DNA from: Blastocatellia bacterium
GTDB lineage: Bacteria > Acidobacteriota > Blastocatellia > UBA7656
NCBI GenBank assembly: GCA_022615215.1
Contig: JAKEHD010000107.1
Coordinates: forward strand, 1-26,231
DNA length: 26,231 nucleotides
Direction: 5' to 3'
Numbering within the stretch: the first letter of the stretch is position 1; the number at the start of each line of letters is the position of its first letter. Position numbers and translations under genes: made by a program. Positions 1 through 7,497 of this stretch are shown in pieces. Below the pieces are notes generated by a model that was not told where the DNA came from, ran no database searches, and saw only the letters and a list, made by a program, of their open reading frames with translations.

Positions 1-6
1 GGGTTC

Positions 7-300
7 TCAAGGCGCTAGGCTGCTTGCTTCCTCGGGCACGAGTTTGATGACCACGCGCTTGTCGCCAAAGCGAATCTCGTTGCCGTGCGCCGGGAGCGGG
101 GCGGGTTCCAGGAAGGTGAGTTGTCCCTCCTTCACGGTCGCCCTCAGTTCGATTGTCTCGCGGGGCTCGTCCTCCTCCATCGCAGCGAGCACGTCGAAGA
201 ACTGAGCGACCGTCAGGTGGTCGAACTCCTCGCTGGCCATGTAATCCAACATGCCGCGAAATTCCTGTGCAGAGAGGTCTTCGATTTTCTTGCCGTTCAT
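7..300 (-). CDS. Small protein with AF2212/DUF104 antitoxin-like C-terminus
   Basis: A 97-residue acidic protein. Its N-terminal half is helical and acidic. The C-terminal half (about residues 50-80) has a run reading ATVKEGQLTFLEPAPLP, which resembles the AF2212/DUF104 antitoxin pattern of a short strand, 'NGxLxPLEPxxLPEG' and a strand. The start is the ATG at 298-300, which overlaps the stop of the upstream gene as ATGA, a typical translational-coupling arrangement; a longer reading from 342 would run inside that gene. It is the last gene of a three-gene minus-strand operon. By family analogy it could be an antitoxin or DNA-binding partner of the nuclease-like protein encoded just upstream, but the family match is by eye only and the N-terminal half is unfamiliar. 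Confidence 0.55.
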   Translation of the reverse strand: MNGKKIEDLSAQEFRGMLDYMASEEFDHLTVAQFFDVLAAMEEDEPRETIELRATVKEGQLTFLEPAPLPAHGNEIRFGDKRVVIKLVPEEASSLAP

Positions 301-999
301 ACAGGTTCTCCCTTTGCCTGCTGCTGATATTGCAGGACGCAACGTTTCCAGGCTTCATATTCTACAACAATCAGGGTCTCGTCGCGCACCATTACCTGCG
401 TCGGCTGTGGGAAGTGACGAGCGACCTCACGCAACTCGCAGGGCAGAGGCTCGCCGTCCAGCCTCTCCCACACCGCCGGCTTCATCATCACGATGTCCAA
501 CTTCCGCCGCGTCGTCTCGTCAAAGAGTCCCACGATGTAGAAGTCATTCGCCAGCGGCCAAGAGCGGCGCGTGTGCAGGAAATAGAGTAGAGGTCTTGAT
601 GTCCCCGCGCCACCCGGACACCGTCAGGTCGTAGGGCGAAAACCGCTGGCGCTTATCGCTCAGGTCGTGGGCGTCGAAGGCAATACCGGCGGCCGTCAAG
701 TCACGAAAGACAGTAACCTCACGAACATAGCCTTTCCCGAACGATGTCCACCAATAATGGCAGAAAGCAATCAGACGGCGTTCGCCGACGCTGCCCGCTG
801 ACGGCACGCCCGCTTGCTCAAGGTCTGTCAACACCCTCTCGGCGAAATCCGAGACAAGAGTTAAGCCGTCTGCTTCAACGTCTGTGAGTCCTTGCAGCGC
901 CTCGATGAATCTGGCCGCATAGCGGTCCTCCGCGAACTCGTCATAAAAGGCCGCGAACCGGCGCGTCTGCCCGTCCACCGTCAAGGTGCTGTTGCCCAT
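297..999 (-). pseudogene. PD-(D/E)xK nuclease-like protein, split by a frameshift
   Basis: Two adjacent reading frames join into one protein of about 233 residues. The first part runs from the ATG at 997-999 to a stop at 544-546. The second continues in the +1 frame to the stop at 297-299. Skipping one C at 578-579 gives the continuous reading DIKTSTLFLHTRRSWPLAND. The motif 'SPYDLTVSGWRGDIKTS' has the spacing of a PD-(D/E)xK nuclease core (D, then D-x-K after a short hairpin), so a restriction-like nuclease role is inferred, not shown. The start ATG overlaps the TAA of the upstream 48-codon ORF (TAATG), and the end overlaps the next ATG (ATGA), so this is the middle gene of a coupled operon. 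The break may be a real inactivating mutation, an assembly error or a +1 shift; the intact coupling signals suggest that any loss is recent. Confidence 0.5.
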
Positions 1000-1145
1000 T
1001 ACGTCAAACGCCGCAAGCAAGCACGCCACTCGTGCGGGCGGATGGAACGCGGGCGTGCCGCGTACCGCACCATCAGCGCCCGCTGGGAGTCGGTCAAGTC
1101 AGCGACGAGCGCGATGTCGGAAATGGTTGGCAAGTCACTCCCCAT
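999..1145 (-). CDS. 48-residue unknown protein, first gene of the left operon
   Basis: A short ORF reading MGSDLPTISDIALVADL and ending HEWRACLRRLT. It starts at the ATG at 1143-1145. Its TAA stop at 999-1001 overlaps the ATG of the nuclease-like gene as TAATG, which argues that it is translated and coupled to it. The sequence is amphipathic with several Arg residues in the second half. No family is recognised. The same frame is open upstream only to a TGA at 1173-1175, so a slightly longer TTG-initiated form is possible. Function is unknown; position suggests a partner or leader of the nuclease-like protein. Confidence 0.45.
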   Translation of the reverse strand: MGSDLPTISDIALVADLTDSQRALMVRYAARPRSIRPHEWRACLRRLT

Positions 1146-1238
1146 TATCTTAGGTTGGGTTCTCAAACAGGCTCATCTGAGTTCTCCCACCGCCTCCGCC
1201 ACTACCCCGGCCTGCTCAGTATAGAGACGCGCCTGCAC

Positions 1239-1274
1239 AAGAAAGAAGTCTTTATCAAGAAAGAGATCTTTATG
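1239..1274. repeat. Two tandem copies of the AAAGA-N2-TCTTT repeat
   Basis: Copies at 1239-1255 (AAGAAAGAAGTCTTTAT) and 1257-1274 (AAGAAAGAGATCTTTATG). Each has a five-base inverted repeat, AAAGA and TCTTT, around two variable bases. The same 17-18-mer recurs at four other places in the window, in both orientations. Confidence 0.7.
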
Positions 1275-1434
1275 TTGACCTTCAAAGAGGCTGCGCGCCT
1301 TCTCTTTCGTCTTCAATTTGTGAATGAAGAGAGCGCAGGGCATAGCGAACCAATCCAGATGCACTTTTGCGCTGTCAGGCGTGGCACCATCCCCTCCATA
1401 TATCCATCATTTCCACAAAGCGAGCATGCGGCTC

Positions 1435-1451
1435 AAGAAAGAATCTTTATG
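1435..1451. repeat. AAAGA-N-TCTTT repeat, one-base spacer variant
   Basis: AAGAAAGAATCTTTATG: the same element with a single base between the two arms. The palindrome is kept although the spacer has lost one base. Confidence 0.65.
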
Positions 1452-1492
1452 TCGTAATGTTGGCGGAGTTCTTCCAGAAGGCTTTTCACGCA

Positions 1493-2314
1493 TCACTTGC
1501 TTTTCACAGGCGATTTGTATTTTTTCTTCTCTATGCTCTCTATCACGCGCTTCACACGGTTGCGCGCTATCAGCGGGAAGACATCGTTATTGGCTATTTC
1601 GCGCAACGGCCCAATCAGCCCCTCCGGCTCGGCTATGCGCCCCAGTCGCAGATCGTTTTCAAGTATTTCGATCTGGCGCGGCAAATCGAGCGGTTGATAT
1701 TGCTGAGAGAGGTCTATGTCGAACAGGTGTATTTCCTGCGTGGCGATGCCCCGAAAGATGGCCGCAAGCTCTTCCATATCGGGATGCACCGTGTAGTTGA
1801 ACCGTACCTTGCGCTCGCGCTCGCCCTGACGCGTGGTGATGGTCATCCAGCCCAGGTGCGAGAAATCCTTCTTGTGTTGATAGTCCTCGTCGGAAGTGAG
1901 AAATTGCGAGTCCTCGACGAGCCAGCGAATGCGCGCAAGGGTCTCAGGCCGCAGCTTTAGTTTCCGCTCCAGTATGTCGTCGGATTCGCCGCGTTTGAAC
2001 CGGAGTTCGCCGCTGCCGTCCGGGACCAGGTCGATCTCGATGAGAGGTATGTAAAATCGCTTGTTTTCAAAGACGTAGCTGAAACTCATAGCGGCGGACT
2101 TCTCTCCGCCATCTTGCGCGGCGCCGACGACAAGGATTTCTTTCCTGGCCGCCCCGTCGAGCATGAATATCACAACCAGCAACAACGCTAAAGTAAGAAA
2201 GAAATCTTTATGGCGAGAGGCTCTCAATAATGCAAAAGGCAAAAACGGCAGCGACAAGTGACGAGTGACGAGTGACGAGTGACGATCTTCTTCACTTTTT
2301 CCTGTTTCCTTCAA
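1493..2314 (-). CDS. Membrane-anchored protein of unknown function downstream of smc
   Basis: About 273 residues. A single hydrophobic segment (about residues 39-53, FLTLALLLVVIFMLD) near the N-terminus would anchor a soluble domain of about 215 residues facing the periplasm. That domain contains motifs such as PLIEIDLVPDGSGELRFKRG and GWMTITTRQGERERKVRFNY, with no recognised family. The gene begins 17 bases after the smc stop, so the two are probably co-transcribed. The longest frame starts at a TTG at 2314, about 13 bases past an AGGAGG; no ATG lies before residue 50, so the true start is uncertain. Residues 1-42 are largely repeat translation: a GTGACGA tandem gives SSLVTRHLS, and the AAAGA/TCTTT repeat gives HKDFFL directly at the membrane segment. 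Confidence 0.7.
   Translation of the reverse strand: MKETGKSEEDRHSSLVTRHLSLPFLPFALLRASRHKDFFLTLALLLVVIFMLDGAARKEILVVGAAQDGGEKSAAMSFSYVFENKRFYIPLIEIDLVPDGSGELRFKRGESDDILERKLKLRPETLARIRWLVEDSQFLTSDEDYQHKKDFSHLGWMTITTRQGERERKVRFNYTVHPDMEELAAIFRGIATQEIHLFDIDLSQQYQPLDLPRQIEILENDLRLGRIAEPEGLIGPLREIANNDVFPLIARNRVKRVIESIEKKKYKSPVKSK
2195..2212. repeat. AAAGA-AA-TCTTT repeat inside the reading frame of 1493-2314
   Basis: AAGAAAGAAATCTTTATG, identical as reverse complement to the copy at 13614-13631. On the minus strand it is read in frame as HKDFFL at the start of the membrane segment. Confidence 0.7.
2257..2284. repeat. Four tandem AGTGACG units
   Basis: Four perfect copies of the seven-base unit AGTGACG. 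They lie inside the 5' end of the longest frame of the gene at 1493-2314, where they encode SSLVTRHLS-type sequence. Confidence 0.8.
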
Positions 2315-2331
2315 AGGCAGTTCACATCCTC

Positions 2332-5300
2332 CTACTCAAATTTCACTGAGACAAGTTTCGAGATACCCGGCTCTTCCATCGTGACGCCGTAGAGTGCGCG
2401 CGCGGCCTCCATCGTGCGTTTGTTGTGGGTTATGACGAGGAACTGGGTATCCGAGCTCATCTCGATTACCTTATCAGAAAATCGGCCCACGTTCACCTCG
2501 TCGAGCGGCGCGTCGACTTCGTCGAGTATGCAGAAGGGCGAGGGACGATATTGGAATATGGCGAGCACGAGGGCTATGGCGGCCATCGCTTTTTCGCCGC
2601 CGCTGAGTAAAAGAACGTTTTGGAGCCGTTTGCCCGGCGGCTGGGCTATGAGATCGATCCCGGATTCCAGTATGTCGTCTTCATCGATGAGTATCATCTC
2701 GCCGCGCCCGCCGCCGAAGAGTTCCACGAACATCTTCTGGAAATTCTCATTTATGTGAATGAAGGCATGGCGGAAGCGTTCGCGCGAGCGCCGCTTGATC
2801 TCAGAGAGCGCTTCTTCTGTGGCCTTGATCGAATCTAAAATGTCGCGCCTCTGCTCGGACAAGAACTTGAACCGCTCGTCCGCCTCTTCAAGCTCTTCGA
2901 GCGCCATCATATTCACAGGCCCGAGGCCGTCTATTCGGGCGCGTATCTCATCGAGCTTCGCCCTGTGGGTCTCTATTTGGAAGGATGAAGGATGAAGGAT
3001 GAGGGATGAATCGACGCCTTCGCTCCGGTTTTCATCCTTTTCCTCTATCCCCCCGCTCCTCTCTCCTGCGGCTTCGGTCTCCTCTTCGGAGGACGCGGCC
3101 CAGTGCCCCTCGGCCGCCCGTCCGAGTTCGATGCTCGTTACGACATCTTCAAGCGGCATGGCGAGTTCGGAAAAACAGGTCTTCGAAAGGTGCTCGGCTT
3201 CCGATTCTATGCGCGCGAGTTCGACCTCTATCTCTCCCCGGCGGTCGTGCGCAAGGGAGGCCGCCTGCCTCTGCTGACTGAGCGCCGTTTCGAGTTCATC
3301 TGCGCGCGAGCGCGCCGATTGCAGAGCATCGGATGAGGCGGCGATCTCTTCGCTCAAGCGAGACTGCTCGGCTTCAAGGCGCTCTCCCTGGCTGCCCGCT
3401 TCAATCTGCGAGGCCGCGAGTTGTTCTATGCGGTTGTGGCTCTCATAGAGTTCCAGGCGATTGCGATTCATGCGCGACCGCAATTCTTCGGCTTCGTTTT
3501 CGATTCGCCGCTTTTCGGCGCGGGCCGCTTGCAATCGCTCGACGCGGGCCGCAACAGACGCCCGCGCGGAAGAGAGTTCTTCCGATAGCTGCTCTGCGCG
3601 ACTGCGCCGATCCGCAAAATCCGCCTGTGCCGAGGCGAGCGATTGCTGAAGCTCGTCCTGAGAGGTTTCGGCCGCAAGAAGCTCTGCCGTCAATCGCTCT
3701 ATGCGCGATTCGAGTTCCGCGCGCTCTTCCGAGGTCTGTTCCATTTCCGAAGCGACCACGCGCACGTGCTGCTCTGCGCGTTCGAGGTCGCGGGCAAGCC
3801 CCTGGAATTCAGAATCGCGCGCGGCGGCGGCCTTCTCATATTGGCGGAGTTCCTGATCGAGCGCAGAGGCCCCCCCTTGCGCCTCTCCGAGTCGTCGGCG
3901 AGCGTTATCGAGCTCGGAAGCGATACGGCTTTCCTCATCGCCGAGCGTTTCGATTCGCACTCGCAATTGTTTGATTTCGCGCTTGAGACCGAGAAGCGAA
4001 GCGCCTTTCTGTCCGGCGGGCGAGCAAGTGATTATCAAGCGTCCGCCCGACACCTGCTCGCCTTCATAAGTGACGTAGATGCGGGAAGGATTTTCAATCG
4101 ACAGGTGAAGAGCCGCCTCGATATCGGGCACGACCGCCGCCGCGCACTTGTCGGGAAAGGCGCGCTCGACGACCGATTTGATCTCAGGTCTGAGTCCCAA
4201 AAGGTCTACGGCCTTGAGCACTTCGATCTCGAATTGCGACGCTTTCTGTTGGGGGTCGGGGGTCGGGGACCAGTATTCCGTCTCCGCGTCTCCGCGTCTC
4301 CGCGTCTCCGCGTCTCCTCCTGCCCCTTCGCTCTTCTGCTCCTCTGCATCCGCGCCGTTTTGGGCCTCTGTGGATTCGAACAGGAAATCCGAAGGCCCTC
4401 CTTCGCCTCCGTGCAGTCCCACGACGAGGAACGCGCCCCGACCCAATCCTTCAGCCCTTATGTATTCGACCCCTGAGAGCGCGTCATCAATCGTCGGCAC
4501 GAGCATGCATTGAAGCTCACGTCCCAAGAGGCTCTCGACCAGCCGCTCGTATTGCGGCTCGACCTCCACGAAATCCGCGAGCGTCCCGATAGCGTTTACG
4601 CGCGCTGCCTGTTCGGGCGAGAGCACATGACGGACGGCATCCGAATAGTATGCGTGATGCGCGTCGAGGTCTTCGAGCGAGGCGAGGCGATGCTCGGCCG
4701 ACGTGCGCTCGGTGTGTGTCTCTTCGAGGTCGGCACGAAGCCGCTCTTCTTCTTCGCGGAGCGCGCTCATGGCCGAAGCGTTTTCAGATATACGCGCCGC
4801 AAGCGAACTCTGCCGAGCGCGGTCGCGCTCGACCTCGCCACCCACGCGGGAGTATTCGCCGGATGCTTCATTCAATCTTGCATCGGCCCTTGTCTGTTCG
4901 GCGCGCAGGTTCGATCCTCTGAGATCGAGCCGCCGCAATGCATCTTCGAGGTTGGAGCTCAGGTTGCGCAATCGCTCGGTCGCGCTTATCTCGACGAGCA
5001 ATCGCTGGCGCAGTTGCTCTATGTGGCTTTCGGCCTGCCGGAGTTCGGCCGACTGTTTTTGATACTCACCCTCTCGCTCAAGCAAATCCGATTGCTCGGC
5101 GCTCAGTTCGGCTTCGAGCGCGTCGAGCGACGAGGCCTGACGGCGTGCCTCTTCGAGCAAGAGAGCGAGTCGGCTGTCGAGCGCCCTCTGATCGCGCTCG
5201 ACCTCTTCTATGCGCGCGGCCGTCGAGGCGGCCTGTTGTTGTTCGAAGGCTTTTCGGTTGCGGGCGCGGTCGGCTTCAAGCTCAAGGGCTGCGGCCCGCT

Positions 5301-7497
5301 CTCGCAACCCTGCGAGATGGTCTTCGGCCTCGCGGGCCGCTATCTGTGCGGCGCGATGCTGGCCCTCTTGCTCCGAAAGCCTGCGGTCCAACTCGAATTG
5401 TTGAAGCTCTGCGGCTTTGAGATCTGCGGTCAATCGCTCGAAGGTTTCATTGAGGCGATAGTAATCGGCTGTGAATACTATCTTCAGAAGCGACCGCATC
5501 TCTTCACGAAGCCTGCGGTAGCGGCGTGCTTTCTGGGCCTGACGTTTGAGGCTGTTTATCTGGCGCTCGACTTCGCTGATGATGTCGTTGAGTCGCGTGA
5601 GGTTCTGTTTGGCCGATTCGAGTTTCAACTCGGCGGCGCGTTTTCTCGATTTGAATTTGGTTATGCCCGCGGCCTCTTCTATGAGGGCGCGGCGGTCCAG
5701 GGGTTTTGACGAGAGAATCTGCCCTATGCGGCCTTGCTCTATGATGGCGTAATGCGCGCCGCCAAGCCCTGTGCCTGCAAACAGGTCTTGAACGTCGCGC
5801 AGAAGGCAGGCGCGGCCGTTTATAAGATACTCGCTGTCGCCCGTCCGATAGAGCCTTCGCCCTACGGTGATTCGCTCTCCGGCGGATATTGCGACCGCAG
5901 GACGTTTGCGCCGCCGGAACGAGCGTTTATGAGAGCCCGCGCTGACGCTTGGGCTACTGACTTTCTGCGCTTCGTCAGGTTGAGCTTGCTCTTCGGCCTG
6001 CTCGGTTTGTTCGCTTTGCCCGCCGTCGCCTTCAACTATGAGTGGAGATGTGAAACTGACCACTGATTGCACAGATTTCTCAGATATTCTCTGTGTTATC
6101 TGTGTTATCTGTGGTTGATCTTCCGATGCTCCTGCGGTTCCTGCGCTCCCTTGCTCCCCTGCTCCCCTGCTCCTCTGCTCCTCTGCTTCGTTTTCGACCT
6201 CGGTCATCTCTTCGACGATGGAGCGGGCGGCTTCGGCGGCGCGTTCGGCATTTTCCATGGCGTCATGGTAGCGGCTCTCATCGTCTTCTTGCTCGTCTTC
6301 GGCAACACGGGCGGCTATATCTTCTATGGCCACGAGCGTGAGTATGACTTCGGCCATTCCCGTAGGTTTGCGGTCGCGCGTGCCGTTAAAGATAACGTCT
6401 TCCATCTTGCCGCCACGCAGGTTCTTGGCCGACTGCTCGCCGAGCACCCAGGAGATCGCGTCAGCGATATTGCTATTGTGAACGATTATATTTTCCGCGA
6501 CGAAATTATGTGTTTCGGCGACGCTCAGGTCATAAACCCATTCATCGGGTGGCGTGACCTGTTCGACGCTGACGATCTCATCCCAATAGACATCTGATGT
6601 CGCAAGAGTGGAGAGTCTATCCAAATGCTCGCGGGCCAGCTCGGGCGTCGCTCCCAGGCGTTCTATGTAATCTATGACTTCGAGAAGCCCACCCCGGCTG
6701 GCTTCACAGCTTTGTTCCAAGTAAGCTGCAAGTTTGGGAATCTCTCGACGGTGAGGTTTGATTTTCAAACCTGCCGCTTCGACGGCCTCCTTGACGAGCG
6801 AAGTAACGCCGGGGACAAGGTCGTAATTGGGATTCGAGGCTGAAGGCAACTCCCGCAAAGCTTCAAGCTCGTGGCGTTTGCTGCCGACGAATGAGAGAGA
6901 TTGAGCAGGGTAATGAAGTTGCAGGGTGCTGAAAGCGTAAACGCGATCTTCGCTCTTGAACCGCTCCATGACTTCGAAAGGAGGCAAAGCGACTTCACTG
7001 CCCGACACAGGGAGATGTCGAGGAAGGGCCAGCCGGACTCCAACTTTCAATTCTTCTGCCTTGAGCGTCCGCAGGTGACCATTCTCCAGGGTAAACAATG
7101 GATGGTAGGGCGTTGCCGTAACTTCGCGGCCGGAGCGAGTGCGGACGCGCAAGAGGTGTGGCGTAGCTTGCCGTTTAATGAAAGCGGCGACCGGGCGGGG
7201 TTCGAGACGGAGCGTGTCCGGGTTGAGCGAGAGTATATTGACGCCTTGAGGATTCTCTCGCGTCAGCACTCCGTCATCGAGCGTCTCTATTTTGCGAGAG
7301 TCGCTCAAAGCGGTCTCGACCAATTCGCGTATTTGCACATCGCGCCCGTCGGCAAGTGTCACCATAGAATCCCCGGCCAGGCACTTGCCGCATCCGTTCG
7401 GACCGACGACGGCAGTTATCCCCTCACCGAATGAGAGGTGGGCGCGGTCGACGAAGGATTTGAAGCCGCTGATTTGAAGTTTTTCGAGTCTGAACAT
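2332..7497 (-). CDS. smc: Chromosome segregation protein SMC, intein-containing precursor
   Basis: A 1721-residue precursor of the SMC ATPase, which with ScpA/ScpB would entrap and organise chromosomal DNA. The N-terminal head starts MFRLEKLQISGFKSF. Walker A (GPNGCGK at 32-38, then S342) is split by an intein of residues 39-341. The two coiled-coil arms flank a hinge at about 960-1160. The C-terminal head has the signature LSGGEK (1632-1637), Walker B CILDEVDAPLD (1656-1666) and the H-loop region VITHNKRTM. After splicing, about 1418 residues remain, well above the usual 1150-1200. The surplus is three low-complexity insertions: about 391-537 in the N-terminal head, 1040-1088 in the hinge and 1461-1508 before the C-terminal head. 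All three contain translated short repeats. The start ATG at 7495-7497 has GAGGT six bases upstream, and a near-consensus promoter lies at 7560-7588. Confidence 0.97.
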   Translation of the reverse strand: MFRLEKLQISGFKSFVDRAHLSFGEGITAVVGPNGCGKCLAGDSMVTLADGRDVQIRELVETALSDSRKIETLDDGVLTRENPQGVNILSLNPDTLRLEPRPVAAFIKRQATPHLLRVRTRSGREVTATPYHPLFTLENGHLRTLKAEELKVGVRLALPRHLPVSGSEVALPPFEVMERFKSEDRVYAFSTLQLHYPAQSLSFVGSKRHELEALRELPSASNPNYDLVPGVTSLVKEAVEAAGLKIKPHRREIPKLAAYLEQSCEASRGGLLEVIDYIERLGATPELAREHLDRLSTLATSDVYWDEIVSVEQVTPPDEWVYDLSVAETHNFVAENIIVHNSNIADAISWVLGEQSAKNLRGGKMEDVIFNGTRDRKPTGMAEVILTLVAIEDIAARVAEDEQEDDESRYHDAMENAERAAEAARSIVEEMTEVENEAEEQRSRGAGEQGSAGTAGASEDQPQITQITQRISEKSVQSVVSFTSPLIVEGDGGQSEQTEQAEEQAQPDEAQKVSSPSVSAGSHKRSFRRRKRPAVAISAGERITVGRRLYRTGDSEYLINGRACLLRDVQDLFAGTGLGGAHYAIIEQGRIGQILSSKPLDRRALIEEAAGITKFKSRKRAAELKLESAKQNLTRLNDIISEVERQINSLKRQAQKARRYRRLREEMRSLLKIVFTADYYRLNETFERLTADLKAAELQQFELDRRLSEQEGQHRAAQIAAREAEDHLAGLRERAAALELEADRARNRKAFEQQQAASTAARIEEVERDQRALDSRLALLLEEARRQASSLDALEAELSAEQSDLLEREGEYQKQSAELRQAESHIEQLRQRLLVEISATERLRNLSSNLEDALRRLDLRGSNLRAEQTRADARLNEASGEYSRVGGEVERDRARQSSLAARISENASAMSALREEEERLRADLEETHTERTSAEHRLASLEDLDAHHAYYSDAVRHVLSPEQAARVNAIGTLADFVEVEPQYERLVESLLGRELQCMLVPTIDDALSGVEYIRAEGLGRGAFLVVGLHGGEGGPSDFLFESTEAQNGADAEEQKSEGAGGDAETRRRGDAETEYWSPTPDPQQKASQFEIEVLKAVDLLGLRPEIKSVVERAFPDKCAAAVVPDIEAALHLSIENPSRIYVTYEGEQVSGGRLIITCSPAGQKGASLLGLKREIKQLRVRIETLGDEESRIASELDNARRRLGEAQGGASALDQELRQYEKAAAARDSEFQGLARDLERAEQHVRVVASEMEQTSEERAELESRIERLTAELLAAETSQDELQQSLASAQADFADRRSRAEQLSEELSSARASVAARVERLQAARAEKRRIENEAEELRSRMNRNRLELYESHNRIEQLAASQIEAGSQGERLEAEQSRLSEEIAASSDALQSARSRADELETALSQQRQAASLAHDRRGEIEVELARIESEAEHLSKTCFSELAMPLEDVVTSIELGRAAEGHWAASSEEETEAAGERSGGIEEKDENRSEGVDSSLILHPSSFQIETHRAKLDEIRARIDGLGPVNMMALEELEEADERFKFLSEQRRDILDSIKATEEALSEIKRRSRERFRHAFIHINENFQKMFVELFGGGRGEMILIDEDDILESGIDLIAQPPGKRLQNVLLLSGGEKAMAAIALVLAIFQYRPSPFCILDEVDAPLDEVNVGRFSDKVIEMSSDTQFLVITHNKRTMEAARALYGVTMEEPGISKLVSVKFE
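2979..3043. repeat. GGATGAA/TTCATCC hairpin repeat inside smc
   Basis: Tandem GGATGAA/GGATGAG units followed by GCTCCGGTTTTCATCCTT, which can fold back on them. On the minus strand it is read in frame as SSLILHPSSFQ (SMC residues 1497-1507). The 18-base core is identical to that of the intergenic copy at 20298-20363. Confidence 0.8.
4243..4317. repeat. TCTCCGCG tandem and adjoining G-rich repeat inside smc
   Basis: Four perfect copies of TCTCCGCG plus a partial unit (4281-4317), next to a GGGGTCGGGG stretch. Read in frame as GDAETRRRGDAETEYWSPTP in the SMC hinge insertion (residues 1061-1080). Related to the ACGGAGAC arms at 23612-23639 and 23798-23825. Confidence 0.75.
6059..6115. repeat. 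CACAGAT/ATCTGTG inverted repeat inside smc
   Basis: Terminal 18-base arms at 6059-6076 and 6098-6115 match as inverted repeats at 15 of 18 positions, with further CTGTGTTAT units between. On the minus strand it is read in frame as QITQITQRISEKSVQSVVS within the first SMC insertion. Confidence 0.75.
6133..6188. repeat. GCTCCCCT-type tandem repeat inside smc
   Basis: Degenerate units of about ten bases (CTGCTCCCCT, CTGCTCCTCT) run in a row. On the minus strand they are read in frame as RSRGAGEQGSAG-type sequence (SMC residues about 442-455), 17 bases from the CACAGAT repeat. Confidence 0.65.
6475..7383 (-). other. Mini-intein of 303 residues in the SMC Walker A loop
   Basis: Residues 39-341 of the SMC precursor. 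Block A begins with the nucleophile Cys39 (CLAGDSMVTLADG). Block B is GREVTATPYHPLF with the T-x-x-H pair T129/H132. Block F is VYDLSVAETHNFVA. Block G ends IIVHN, with penultimate His340 and terminal Asn341. The +1 extein residue is Ser342, the P-loop serine. Excision restores GPNGCGKSNIADAISWVLGE, a standard SMC Walker A. The central part (about 163-310), including NYDLVPGVTSLVKEAVEAAG, shows no LAGLIDADG or HNH endonuclease motif that I can see, so it looks like a splicing-competent element without homing activity. Every splicing residue expected of a Cys1/Ser+1 intein is present. Confidence 0.95.

Larger units (their letters stand above)
1146..1492 (-). other. Gene-poor stretch with weak ORFs and three repeat copies
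   Basis: No convincing gene is seen. A GTG-initiated 63-codon frame (1173-1364) reads MHLDWFAMPCALFIHKLK and ends with GELR. A 28-codon frame (1407-1493) starts at an ATG overlapping the stop of the gene at 1493-2314 (TGATG). The two lie in one frame separated by a TGA, so they could be remnants of a single decayed gene. Much of their sequence (HKDSFL, HKDLFL, DKDFFL) is simply the translation of the AAAGA/TCTTT repeat, which occurs three times here, so coding potential is doubtful. Confidence 0.35.

Noticed and set aside
1173..1364. A 63-codon minus-strand ORF as a real gene
   Set aside because: A large part is translated AAAGA-TCTTT repeat, and no ribosome binding site precedes its GTG; kept only as part of the gene-poor region note.
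3643..4476. A 277-codon plus-strand frame opposite smc
   Set aside because: Antisense shadow of the SMC hinge region; no family features.
4510..5709. A 399-codon open frame on the plus strand
   Set aside because: It is antisense to the SMC coiled coil; its long openness follows from the Glu/Arg/Ala-rich codon use of smc. It has no recognisable domain.
6565..6900. Possible homing endonuclease in the middle of the SMC intein
   Set aside because: No LAGLIDADG, HNH or other nuclease motif could be seen; the segment is short enough to be a linker or accessory domain.
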